In this document: one piece after another, positions 11,205 through 20,100 of the stretch | Position numbering within the stretch: position 1 is the stretch's first letter | Layout: each line of letters opens with the position of its first letter | Origin: Adineta ricciae | Taxonomy: Eukaryota > Rotifera > Eurotatoria > Adinetida > Adinetidae | Direction: 5' to 3' | NCBI GenBank assembly: GCA_905250025.1 | Contig: CAJNOJ010000206.1 | Location: forward strand, 119,318-183,317 | DNA: 64,000 nt | Program-made: the position numbers and the translations under genes | Notes under the pieces: model-generated | Told to the model about the DNA's origin: nothing | What the model saw: the letters and a program-made list of their open reading frames with translations, nothing else | The model's database searches: none

Positions 11205-11549
11205 GCAACAGCACAAGTTGCATATCAACAAGGTTGTTATCTCGCCAATTTATTAAATCAAATCAATGATTTCAAATCGATTCATTTTCAAGAAGGAAAT
11301 TTCGAACCATTTCGTTATAAACATCGAGGCTCATTGGCATATGTTGGTGGAGATTCAGCTGTTTTAGATTTCAATCATTCGAAGACGATTTTCGAAAGAT
11401 TTTCATTGAAATCATTATCTGGTCGTAGTGCTCTTTATCTATGGAAATCATTTTATTTAACTGAAATGTTTACTGGACGTACAAAAGCTTTATTAGCTTC
11501 TGATTGGATTCGTACTCGACTTTATGGAAGAGATATTAGTCGATATTAA
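11089..11549 (+). CDS. Type II NADH dehydrogenase, C-terminal part (EF-hand-like insert)
   Basis: An open frame of about 150 codons to TAA at 11547-11549. It carries an EF-hand-like loop (ADKENSGYLTVDT) followed by the family's C-terminal motifs: PATAQVAYQQG, PFRYKHRGSLAYVGGDSAV, LWKSFYLTEMFTGRTK and the terminal RLYGRDISRY. These match the membrane-anchoring end of external NADH dehydrogenases of plants and fungi, some of which carry a calcium-binding EF-hand at this place. The last loop position is Thr instead of the usual Glu, so calcium binding is uncertain. It belongs with the exons at 10272-10987; roughly half of the NADH-binding region is lost at the join. Confidence 0.8.
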
Positions 11550-12359
11550 ATCAATGACAAATTGTTCAGAAATACAGTTTGAATAAAAGATAAGATTTAT
11601 CAATATAGGATTCAAACTTCTAAAAACTAATTGCAAATTTATGATCTTTGATGACTCTTGTAAAATGAAAATGACTTTGGTATTTCCCTCGACTGAAAGG
11701 AAGGTCATATGAAAAAAAAAGTTTGTGTGGGTTTGTGTCAGGGTCGAAAAAAAACATTTTTTTCCGAAATGCTCAGAATTCAATGAAACATCGTTTGGAA
11801 TAGGTTTAAAGATCGACCGAGAATAGTTTTTATATAACAAGAGAAGACTCTTAGGTCTAAGAGAGAAATTTGCCGCAGCAATAAATTGACTACTCTAATA
11901 AGATATTACGGATATATACATGGACCAATTAGATATTCTCTGGGCTAGAGGGAGAATCATATAACGATAAATACTGTATATGGCAGTTTGCTTGTGCTAG
12001 GGTCAAAGATCGGCATTGACAGAGACTTCACGAACAGGATTCGAAGATCAATGAAACTAATCGATAACTATAATGGATTGTGACAAATTGGATATTTAGG
12101 ATGAATGAATTAGGGAATCAGTCATTCAATACATTAGATTATTTAGTTGTATGTGTCTCCTCTCATAACTTCTAGAAAATGAACGACATTTTCCAGCTGA
12201 AGGCCTTCTTCATTTATCATTTTGTTGAAGTAGCTTAATTTGTGAAGCATTGGAGAGAAAGACACGTGCTCATTAAGTAGACTATATGTACAATGCGCAA
12301 TATCGAGCAGTCGGGAGTGACGGGCTGGAGGAACGCCGACGACCGACTGCGAGATGACC
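11550..12359. other. Intergenic region after NADH dehydrogenase
   Basis: No supported gene. A 75-codon frame at 12143-12370 on the minus strand has no recognisable domain. Confidence 0.4.
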
Positions 12360-12545
12360 CAGATCAACAAATCCGATCGGATTCCTGGAAACGGAATTGC
12401 ATTGGGATCCGACTAGAAAAATCCCGTCGGTTGTTGCAAATTTTATGAGCGATCTTTTTAGCTATGTTCTATGATGACTCTTAGAAAATCCAGGAAATCC
12501 ATGTTTCGGATCCGAGTATAGGATTGTTCGACCTAGGGAATGGTT
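12360..12545. repeat. GATCC-rich dispersed repeat, copy 2
   Basis: Scattered GATCGGATTCC/GGGATCCGA words end with the conserved edge near 12510 (GAGTATAGGATTGTTCGACC) as in the copy at 3063-3260. The phrase ATCCATGTTTCGG is also shared with that copy, although at its opposite end. Confidence 0.6.
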
Positions 12546-12890
12546 TGATAGTTCTTTTGAAAAGTGCGGAGTGAAAAGAAAACCAGCTGAGACTTAAGTC
12601 ATCCTGCCTCGGCAAGCATTATCTAATTATTTACAGTTATGGGCAAAGGTGGTTTATCTCTATCATCAAAGTTGTTTCTGAATTTTTAACTGAAAACTAA
12701 CATTAGTTTGTACGCGAATGTCATCTTCAGTTTCTCGAAATAAAAAAGGTTTCAAGAAAATACTTCACTATATGACGCCTATTTTAAAAAATCAGTCGAG
12801 AGTAAAGCGAGTCTGCCTCGACGAGCGTTACTAAATTAGTTAAATAGGGGCAAATTATTTACTTTAAATGGCTTATCAAATAATTTTTAG

Positions 12891-13136
12891 ATAACAAGTC
12901 CACTTCATCTAACTATTTTTGAAGTGATAAATGGATTATCTAAACAGCATCAATCACGAGAAACTAAAGCGCCAGGTTTTGTGATAAAAACAATGGAAGC
13001 AGCATTATGGGTATGTTATCATATGAATTCATTTCAAGAATGTGCATTAAAAGCTGTTCATTTAGGAGATGATGTTGATACCGTCAGTGCTATTTATGGA
13101 ATTCATTTTATTCCTGTTGAATGGAAAGATAAATGA
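12891..13136 (+). pseudogene. ADP-ribosylglycohydrolase (DraG-like), C-terminal exon or relic
   Basis: After a TTTTTAG acceptor, 82 codons encode the C-terminal part of an ADP-ribosylglycohydrolase. It has GFVIKTMEAALWVCYH and the metal-binding block KAVHLGDDVDTVSAIYG, whose paired Asp residues bind magnesium in this family. The usual Gly/Ala-rich stretch after AIYG is shortened before IPVEWKDK and the stop. No upstream exon with the N-terminal metal site was found, so this is called a relic, though a diverged multi-exon gene cannot be excluded. The family removes ADP-ribose from proteins, the reverse of the ART activity encoded elsewhere here. Confidence 0.65.
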
Positions 13137-13644
13137 TGTTTCAAAGATTGTGTACAAACAATTATTGATGAAATAAAGAATTTGATGAAGATGTCAGAGA
13201 CTGGGTGAGTACAAGTACCGGAAGTATAAGTTAAAATATTTGTACTATAAAAATATCACTTTCAACTTTAACTTACCTATAATTACTTGAGTACATTCAT
13301 AGTCCGTACTAATACTCCAATAAATCTGTACTAAGTAAAAGGCTTAAGTAAATCTGTACGAAGTGGTAATATGTGAGTACTTTTATATTCAAGCAACAAC
13401 ATTATACACCTGTAATATGAAATACTATGCAATAGTATAAATCATTCTTGGATATCATAGATTAGCATTTATGTCTACGTGATTTTCCTTTGAATTGTAC
13501 GAGTATTTTCAATACAATATGCATTATGATGAAAGTAATTCAAATCCTTTTATCCGGCATCAAGTGAAGTATGAATTATTATCATCATAACTACGAGCAG
13601 TACTTAACATGTAATCATGTTCATGACAAACAAGAGATCCTCAA
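13137..13644. other. GTACT-rich noncoding stretch
   Basis: No gene. From 13200 to 13390 the words GTACTTAAGTA, AGTAC and GTACTAAG recur irregularly, giving a degenerate GTAC-rich repeat. Confidence 0.5.
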
Positions 13645-13775
13645 AACGCGGTAGGCTATCATTTTCCTGAAACTGTGGTTCCTATAACTGGTTCACAAAT
13701 AAAGTCCACAATAATTGTGAACTTTATTTGCGGAACAATTCTCGGAGCCACAATGTTGGGAAAATGGTAGTCATT
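13645..13775. repeat. Short foldback element
   Basis: Arms of about 60 bp pair around position 13710; both contain CAAATAAAGT and CATTTTCC words in opposite orientation. It is a MITE-like hairpin with no coding capacity. Confidence 0.65.
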
Positions 13776-14269
13776 CCAAAACACTATCGATTACATAATT
13801 CGGTCTTAGTGCGTTTTCTATTTCTCGCTAGTTGATATATGTTCTCACGAATAGCTGTTACACACACGATCTTTGCTATTGTCTGGCTAAGATAAAGTAT
13901 GAATGTGGTGTATTAGTATAGAACAAAGACAACCACACCCTAACTCTCCGCATTTGCATTATAAATTCTTTAATTATTCTTTCTTTCAATTATTTAATCA
14001 GAATATATACTCTTGTATTGAGCTGTTTGAATTATGACAGCCTGACATAAAGTTCGGTAATAGTAATCTTTACTAGTATACCTTTAATGATATAGTGAAA
14101 TCTTGCTAAATAACAAATAAAAAATATTTAAGACTAAAAAACAAAGACAAATATGCAAGAATATAATGCAAGTACATTTTTTAAACTTAGTACTGATTCT
14201 TAAGAGAGGGTCCATGAGAGGAGACCCCCCAGTAGCGGGTCAGGGGTGGGGAGGTGCGAGGGTGGGAGC
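13776..14269. other. AT-rich intergenic region
   Basis: No gene or repeat recognised; base composition turns sharply GC-rich at about 14220. Confidence 0.4.
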
Positions 14270-14272
14270 GAT

Positions 14273-14306
<34 letters not shown>

Positions 14307-14440
14307 CCCGGCCGCGCCGGCCCGCCGCGCCNNNNNNNNNNGAGGCGTGTGGGAGGGGGGGCGCCGCGGCGCGGGGCCTGGAGGGGGGGGGGGGGGGTGG
14401 GGGGGGGGCTGCGCCCCCATCCCCCCCCCCCCCCCCTGAA
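14270..14440. other. Assembly gap within G/C homopolymers
   Basis: Long runs of C, then GC-only sequence, ten Ns at 14332-14341, then long runs of G and C. The surrounding DNA is AT-rich. Open frames here encode only poly-Pro, poly-Gly or Arg/Ala-rich strings and are dismissed. A local sequencing or gap-filling artefact is the best reading. Confidence 0.8.
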
Positions 14441-15976
14441 AATTGTGGTCTGGCCCGCCAATGGAGACCTCTACTTTAGTGTAACGACGGTGAGGAAAAA
14501 AATTTTCTCGATTTTTTTTCCCATTCAAACGAAGGGCCTAGTTGAAATATATTTAAATCCAAAATAGCAAGTCGTTCGGTCTAGCCATTAAAAAATGGGA
14601 GCAGAAGCATAAATTTTTAGTGTTTTCAATAGTCCTATTTTATGGATCTTTCGAGAGTACCTAGTATCTGGACATTGTCTCATGAAAGGATTCACCGAGA
14701 GAACTCGGTGACGTCTCATTCGTTAGAGAACAGTTTAGGGTGTAACTTTACCATAGACGAATGTCTGATATCTAAGATTCATGAAATCTTCCAGATGAAG
14801 AACTGCTCAATACTCTAAACTCCGTACTATTCGAAATGACGGTATTTCCAGCTTTTTCCTTTCTCAACATGAACCGCCTAGACTTCTTTTTTTACCAGAG
14901 ATACATCTTTTGACATAAAGCTATATGGGTAAAATCACTGGGAGGTTGAGTTTCTCAGTACTACACTGGGTTCATCCCTACCCCGCGGCTATCGCTTTAG
15001 CCACCAGAGACCATCAAAAAGTTTTCTTTATCGAAAAACTAACATCAGATGCGAACTCAGCTCGCAAAACTGGGCCGGAAAAGTTATTTTTGTTTGATTC
15101 AGCACTCTCTTCTAGCGTAATCTCAGTACAGGACCTCTCACACCCTTCCCTTGTACATGAACGTATGAGTATGTGATCGGTTGCTCATCAAGTACAGAAG
15201 TTAGTGGGTGTGATTTTGGATCAGTTAGTAAATTTTATACATAGAAACAGTTACTGATATAATTTGTAGCCTGGAGACCATGATTAGTTGTGGTGTGACA
15301 CGACCCATTTGTCCGGAACCCCATGTACCACTTTTTAGACCCCTTATCGGCCGGATAGCGATTCCAAATAATCACAAGGGCTCAAAACGAATCTCATATT
15401 CAAAATCAGCATGAAAAACTAAGTCGATCCATATATATTTTAGAGAATTCTGACACAATTCATTTTTCCATGAAAAATGAACCTTGTACTCTTCCTGAGG
15501 TACGGCGGAAAATACTTTTTTCTGAAAAGCTAACATTTAATGAGTAGATTTTCATTCAATTTCATTATAAATTATAATAAAACGCGTAATGCTCTAACTC
15601 AGGCCACGAATTGTGTTATTTTCAAAAGAAGTATTTTTCCATCACACCTGAGGGGGAATTGATCGATAGAAAAGTTCCTATTTGACACTCTTCGATATTT
15701 TTTCTATCAATCTTCGTTAAAACATCGATCTGTACGACACTCGTTGACGTTATTGATGATTTCAAGGAAAGAATAACGGACGAAATAAGGAGCATCAACT
15801 CAGAGATCATGTACGAGGTATTTGGTATTAATGTTGAATGAATGAAATGATGTACTCATGAGACATTGGACACGCGCACATGAGCGATTTTCTAAACGAA
15901 AAACTTCAAGTCTTACTCTAACGAACGCAGAACAATTTTATTAAACTCTGTTGAAAAATCATTCAGATGTTTAAAT
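14441..15976. other. Intergenic region without recognised genes
   Basis: Short open frames at 14925-15176 and 15622-15810 have no family resemblance. The stretch at 15240-15400 is less AT-rich (GGCCGGATAGCG and similar words) and may be a repeat, but no second copy was found in the window. Confidence 0.4.
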
Positions 15977-16362
15977 TTACATTCCACGCGGGATTCTCGG
16001 AATATTGGGCAGACTGGGCAATCCACCACCACCATTAGCACATCGGGAACAGACGCATACCGCTCGATTTCCGCGAAATTCACACTGACTATTACCACAG
16101 TTGCGAAAGTTGCACGAGGCTCCACAAGCCAATTGCGCTACTTTCTCGCCAATTGGACCGTCATTCATTCGTGCACATGTTGAAAGGTAGAGGCCTTTTG
16201 GCTGAACATGTTCGAGCTGGTCGGCACTGACATNTTCATTCGTGCACATGTTGAAAGGTAGGGGCCTTTTGGCTGAACATGTTCGAGCTGGTCGGCACTG
16301 ACATTGAGAATGAGTGTTTCAAATAGAGAAAGAATAAGAACGATCAACATAGCGGACCGCAT
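15977..16362 (-). CDS. ASABF-like secreted antimicrobial peptide, left copy
   Basis: Reading from the ATG at 16362 gives a hydrophobic signal peptide (MLIVLILSLFETLILNVSA) and the start of the mature peptide, then a join at N 16234 duplicates 70 bp (16164-16233 repeats 16235-16304). Allowing for that overlap the gene would be 104 codons plus stop with no intron. The mature part has eight Cys, including CGASC (CxxxC) and CVCSRC (CxC..C), the cysteine-stabilised alpha-beta pattern. The order STCARM, KVAQLAC, CNFRNCG, CEFRGNRAVCVC and a Gly-rich tail closely resembles nematode ASABF antimicrobial peptides. The C-terminal tail (LPSLPNIPRIPRGM) differs from that of the right copy. The gene is divergent from its near-identical neighbour at 16768. 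Confidence 0.8.
16164..16304. repeat. Unmerged 70-bp contig overlap around N 16234
   Basis: Bases 16164-16233 and 16235-16304 are the same 70 bp with one substitution (GGTAGAGGCC versus GGTAGGGGCC). The substitution changes Leu to Pro in the peptide. Two overlapping contigs were placed end to end with one N between them; they may be different alleles. Confidence 0.85.
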
Positions 16363-16412
16363 CTTGAGTGTTGAATGCCGAAAAGATGAATTAAAATGGA
16401 CTTTAAACGGTA

Positions 16413-16419
16413 ATTTATA
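16413..16419 (-). promoter_or_regulatory. TATA box, left peptide gene
   Basis: TATAAAT on the minus strand, about 50 bp upstream of the ATG, at the same place as in the right copy and conserved in both arms. Confidence 0.5.
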
Positions 16420-16710
16420 CTCGAACATTTCTTCTTTCTTTACATTAGAATAAATGCCAATATGCTGATTATTCGTGCGTATGCTCACTAAATATTCTTA
16501 CTTTTCATCTTGATCATTAATCGTATGCTAATGTTTGGGACTTGAGACAAGTTATTATCATTTAGATGTGTAGGATGAATTGATATTTAAATATAAACGT
16601 TCTCACCCTATGCGCGTACATCATTATGATGTGCGTAATTGCATACATTAAAAAACAATCGATTAGCAAACGATGAAGAAAATTATGTAAAGAAAGAAGA
16701 AATGTTCGAG

Positions 16711-16717
16711 TATAAAT
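16711..16717 (+). promoter_or_regulatory. TATA box, right peptide gene
   Basis: TATAAAT lies 51 bp upstream of the ATG at 16768, which would give a 5' UTR of about 25 nt if transcription starts some 30 bp downstream. Confidence 0.5.
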
Positions 16718-16767
16718 TACCGTTTAAAGTCCATTTTAATTCATCTTTTCGACATTCAACACTCAAG

Positions 16768-17055
16768 ATGCGGTCCGCTATGTTGATCGTTCTTATTCTT
16801 TCCCTATTTGAAACACTCATTCTCAATGTCAGTGCCGACCAGCTCGAACATGTTCAGCCAAAAGGCCTCTACCTTTCAACATGTGCACGAATGAATGACG
16901 GTCCAATTGGCGAGAAAGTAGCGCAATTGGCTTGTGGAGCCTCGTGCAACTTTCGCAACTGTGGTAATAGTCAGTGTGAATTTCGCGGAAATCGAGCGGT
17001 ATGCGTCTGTTCCCGATGTGCTAATGGTGGTGGTGGATGGCCAGGAAAGAAATGA
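16768..17055 (+). CDS. ASABF-like secreted antimicrobial peptide, right copy
   Basis: The product is 95 aa in a single exon. Residues 1-23 form a signal peptide ending in VSA. The mature peptide of about 72 residues has eight Cys spaced C, C, C, C, C, C, C, C with CxxxC and CxC motifs and a Gly-rich end (NGGGGWPGKK). Motif order and spacing match the nematode ASABF family, whose members are secreted cationic CSalpha-beta peptides that permeabilise bacterial membranes. The ATG at 16768 is chosen over an in-frame ATG at 16639 because it directly precedes the signal peptide and follows the TATA box at 16711. Similar peptides are known from nematodes and a sponge; presence in a rotifer could reflect inheritance or transfer. 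Confidence 0.85.
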   Translation: MRSAMLIVLILSLFETLILNVSADQLEHVQPKGLYLSTCARMNDGPIGEKVAQLACGASCNFRNCGNSQCEFRGNRAVCVCSRCANGGGGWPGKK

Positions 17056-17234
17056 AGCGTTATATTCACTGGTAATTTTTTTCTGTGAATGATGACCGGA
17101 ACGATAATATACCTAAGGAAAGGATCGTAGTTGTTTCAATAAACACCTGATGCTTCTAATTAATTTTCCACAGTTTACTTGAATTAATACAACACTTCCT
17201 CTCAATCGTACTACGAAGCAACAAATCAGAAAAG

Positions 17235-17535
17235 CTAGTCCCGGCAACGTATCGAAATAGAATTTGCTGGGACGAGTGATATCTCGACTTGCTCCTGATA
17301 ATTTAAGCTTTCGACCACGATTTGAATGATTCGCAAAACATTGGTCATATGGTTTTTGCCACCAGTTGGTGGCAAATTGAATCGAACGATGAATTTTTTT
17401 CGCAACCCAGTGTCGATTAATGAATGTTGCACCAGCATCTCGAGCTTCACGTAAAACAATGCATTTGATTCTATCGATAATTCTTTGCTCTTCAGTATTA
17501 TAAGTATCAACCATTCGAGAAGCATTATATTCCAC
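17235..17535 (-). pseudogene. Tc1/mariner-like transposase N-terminal fragment
   Basis: About 100 codons resemble the N-terminal helix-turn-helix part of Tc1/mariner-type transposases: RHWVAKKIHRSIQFATNWWQKPYDQCF followed by GRKLKLSGASRDI. The catalytic DDE/D domain is absent; the frame runs on into unrelated sequence and stops at 17113. It sits 60 bp beyond the stop of the right peptide gene. It is a truncated relic. Confidence 0.55.
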
Positions 17536-18748
17536 TAATACACCGAACCGGTAGATTTTTTATGAAGGATACGACTTGGAAAATGACCTTATATATGGCT
17601 TCATAATCGTTTCGAACTTTCTTGTTCTCTAACTTTTCAAGAGAGAAAATTAAAATATCGTTTTCTTCACCGTCATCAAAACTTATAAATAACAGAACGC
17701 ATAAGGAAAACCAATATAGAAAAGAGCAGAATCCGATCTGTTCAGATTCTAAGGATTCCAGATGATTCCGATAGATTTAGTTGGATTTCAGTGGATTCTT
17801 TTAGATTCTAATAAATCCATTTTTGATTCCAATGGGCTCTTACAAAAACAAATATACTTTCTTATACGTATAAGGTAAAAATTCACTGCCTACTTTCAAC
17901 AAAACATTTTTTAATTATTTTACTATTTTAATGAGAAGAAACCTGGTCAAATTGGCCCTTTGATTTGCTCCATCTGCTGAAAGGAGTATAATGCGCCGAA
18001 CTGATATCACGAAAGAAAGAAGTTGATGTCTGTTAGCACGTTTAGTCACATCATCAACATATAGTATCATATATTTTCAAGGGTTGATCGAAGGGTTATC
18101 GAGGACGAGAAACATCTCTCATGAAATAATTGCATTCTAAATATGCTTCTACAGCAGTCATTTATCTAAATTTTTCTTGTGGATTCAAACGTGAAATAAT
18201 TCATAATTTGTTTCAAATGTCTTCGAATACAATATTTCAGTTTTTGGTTTGAAAGAAATTCTACCAAAAATCATGGTTTATTCTATTTAATACTTTATTA
18301 TTTTTAGTAATTTTCTGTATTTCTCAAGAGAATGCATATTTGAAAAAAAAACGTTGTATATGGTTGGTTCATCAAGCAGATATTTTGGCAGAAATATCAT
18401 GAAAATATTGTAAGAAAAGTCATCAAGAAAACGACATAGAAATATTTGGACTCGTACAGAAAGCATCTGCTCTTTTCTTTTTCTTTTTCTTTTTTAATTT
18501 ATTTGAGCATTCTTCGTTATTTTTCATTGCTCAGCTATAAGAAATGGCGTCTTTTCTGTTTTATCATCTACAATTTAGTTACAGCCGTCATCTTATGATT
18601 TTTATTTCCATTGTCAGTCATTATAAATAAGTATTTTCATCATATACCATTGCCAGTGTAAGTAAAAATCGATGACTGTTCGACTACGCTTCTTTATATA
18701 GATTTTTAAAAAGTCACAATTAGTTTTATATGTTCAAAGGTATTTCTA
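17536..18748. other. Intergenic region with GATTC-rich tract
   Basis: No gene. At 17728-17840 there are repeated GATTCC/AGATTCTA words, possibly a decayed relative of the GATCC-rich repeats. The rest is AT-rich. Confidence 0.45.
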
Positions 18749-19264
18749 ATGCATCCTTATCATGCAGAAATTGATGGATTGAGAGCAGTCACTGTATTAT
18801 CAGTTATCTTGTATCATGCTGGTTTAATTTAATTCTATTGACTCCTGGAGGTTTTATTCGTGTGGATATATTTTTTTGTCATTAGTAGATATTTAATTAC
18901 ATCACGTATTGATATTGAAATTACAAATGGGACATTTTCACTGATTCATTTTTATGAAAGACGATGTCGTCGTATTCTTCCAGCATTATATGTTATTTCA
19001 TTGATTAGTGCTTATATAGCCTTTTATTGGATGCCATATGAATTCTTAAAAGAATTTGGTTATTCGCTCATTTCTATTATTACTTTCTCTACAAATATAT
19101 TCTTTTGGTGGAATGATAGTTCATATTCCTCACGACGAATTGAATTAAATCCTGTGATTCGCGGCTGGAGTTTGGCTGTAGAAGAACAATTTTATCTTAT
19201 TTTTCCTTTATTATGTTATTTATTTACAAATAAGAAGTCTTATTTTATTACTATTCTCGGTTGA
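18749..19264 (+). pseudogene. Acyltransferase-3 (OafA/YrhL-like) relic
   Basis: The ATG at 18749 begins HAEIDGLRAVTVLSVILYHAG, the hallmark start of bacterial-type acyltransferase-3 membrane enzymes, which move acyl groups onto sugars. A stop at about 18829 and a shift follow. The next open frame (18860-19264) continues the family with FFVISRYLITS, FYERRCRRILPALY and the catalytic-region motif RGWSLAVEEQFYLIFPLL. The gene ends abruptly at about 19260, roughly 165 residues in, where a telomere-like tract begins; the remaining transmembrane helices are gone. Such genes in bdelloids are commonly attributed to horizontal transfer from bacteria; that origin is inferred here. Confidence 0.8.
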
Positions 19265-19305
19265 GGGTGAGGGTGAACGCATCTTGAGAGTGGGTGTGGG
19301 CGGGG
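19262..19305 (+). repeat. Telomere-like interstitial tract at gene breakpoint
   Basis: TGAGGGTGAGGGTGAAC, then GAGTGGGTGTGGGCGGGG. The tract starts exactly where the acyltransferase homology stops. It reads as a degenerate mixture of TGAGGG and TGTGGG units. Confidence 0.7.
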
Positions 19306-19539
19306 TGCGTGAACGTTGGTGATTGGACTCGGTGATCGGCGGCTCTGTTCCCTGAGTTGAGGATTTTGATGTAGGCTAGGTGTCTAGTTCTTGTCGATTT
19401 GTTTATGCGTTTACGGCCGGCTACCAGAAGACATTAAGCAAAATATTCTCTTTCTACATATTCTTTGTTCTGTAGGTGTAGTGGTTACCGGATTTGGGTT
19501 TGAGCTCTAATGAACCGAGCCTACGCGGGATGTCAATAT
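19306..19539. other. Less AT-rich spacer before foldback
   Basis: No gene. The segment at 19476-19520 has a tRNA A-box-like and B-box-like arrangement (TAGTGGTTACCGG then GGTTTGAGCTC), too compact for a tRNA; it may be a SINE-like head. Confidence 0.3.
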
Positions 19540-20100
19540 GTTACCTTTCGGTACCACTGGCCGTAAGGGGTCAAAAACTGAGAGAAGCTACTTTGCTCCC
19601 CGCGCTTGAGTTTCGGTATTTTAGCGTTAGTTTGGGTCCAGACTCTCATGCACGGCCACATTTTTACTATTTGTCCATCTCTTGCAGCTATAATCGACGA
19701 CATATCCAAGGAGTACTTGAAAACCTATGACAAAAGCGCAGATTTCACCCATTTCTCATGAAGGAACTCACAAGTTCACGCAGAGTTTAGGGAGATTCAT
19801 AACTCATCGTAATATTCATCTTACAATCATTATCAAGAGTTGTGGAAACTTAGAATCTGCGTGAACTTGTGAGTTCCTTCATGAGAAATGGGTGAAATCT
19901 GCGCTTTTGTCATAGGTTTTCAAGTACTCCTGGGATTTGTCGTAGATTATAGCTGCAAGAGATGGACAAATAGTAAAAGTGTGGCCGTGCATGAGAGTCT
20001 GGACCCAAACTAACGCTAAAATACCGAAACTCAAGCGCGGGGAGCAAAGTAGCTTCTCTCAGTTTTTGACCCTTTACGGCCGGTGGTACCGAAAGGTAAC
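19540..20100. repeat. Long foldback element, about 245-bp arms
   Basis: Left arm 19540-19785 and right arm about 19855-20100 are close reverse complements and both termini read GTTACCTTTCGGTACC inward. The spacer is about 70 bp. No coding frame. A related end fragment (TTTGGTACCATCCGGCCGTAAAGGG) lies near 20422. The class is probably a nonautonomous DNA transposon. Confidence 0.75.

Larger units (their letters stand above)
16010..17040. repeat. Large inverted duplication carrying the peptide genes
   Basis: The arm 16010-16446 (containing the duplicated join) and the arm 16684-17040 are near-identical reverse complements covering the coding region and about 85 bp of upstream sequence. The 237-bp spacer is not palindromic. 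Several substitutions separate the arms and the two genes end differently, which favours real divergent gene copies over a simple artefact. Confidence 0.75.

Noticed and set aside
14166-14567. Open frames of Pro-, Gly- or Arg-rich protein on both strands
   Set aside because: They arise from C and G homopolymers around a ten-N gap and have no domain or start context.
16165-16488. A 107-residue chimeric protein across the N at 16234
   Set aside because: It is produced by reading through an unmerged contig overlap in two frames.
19476-19520. tRNA gene suggested by A-box and B-box-like words
   Set aside because: The boxes are too close together and no cloverleaf can be drawn; at most a SINE-like fragment.
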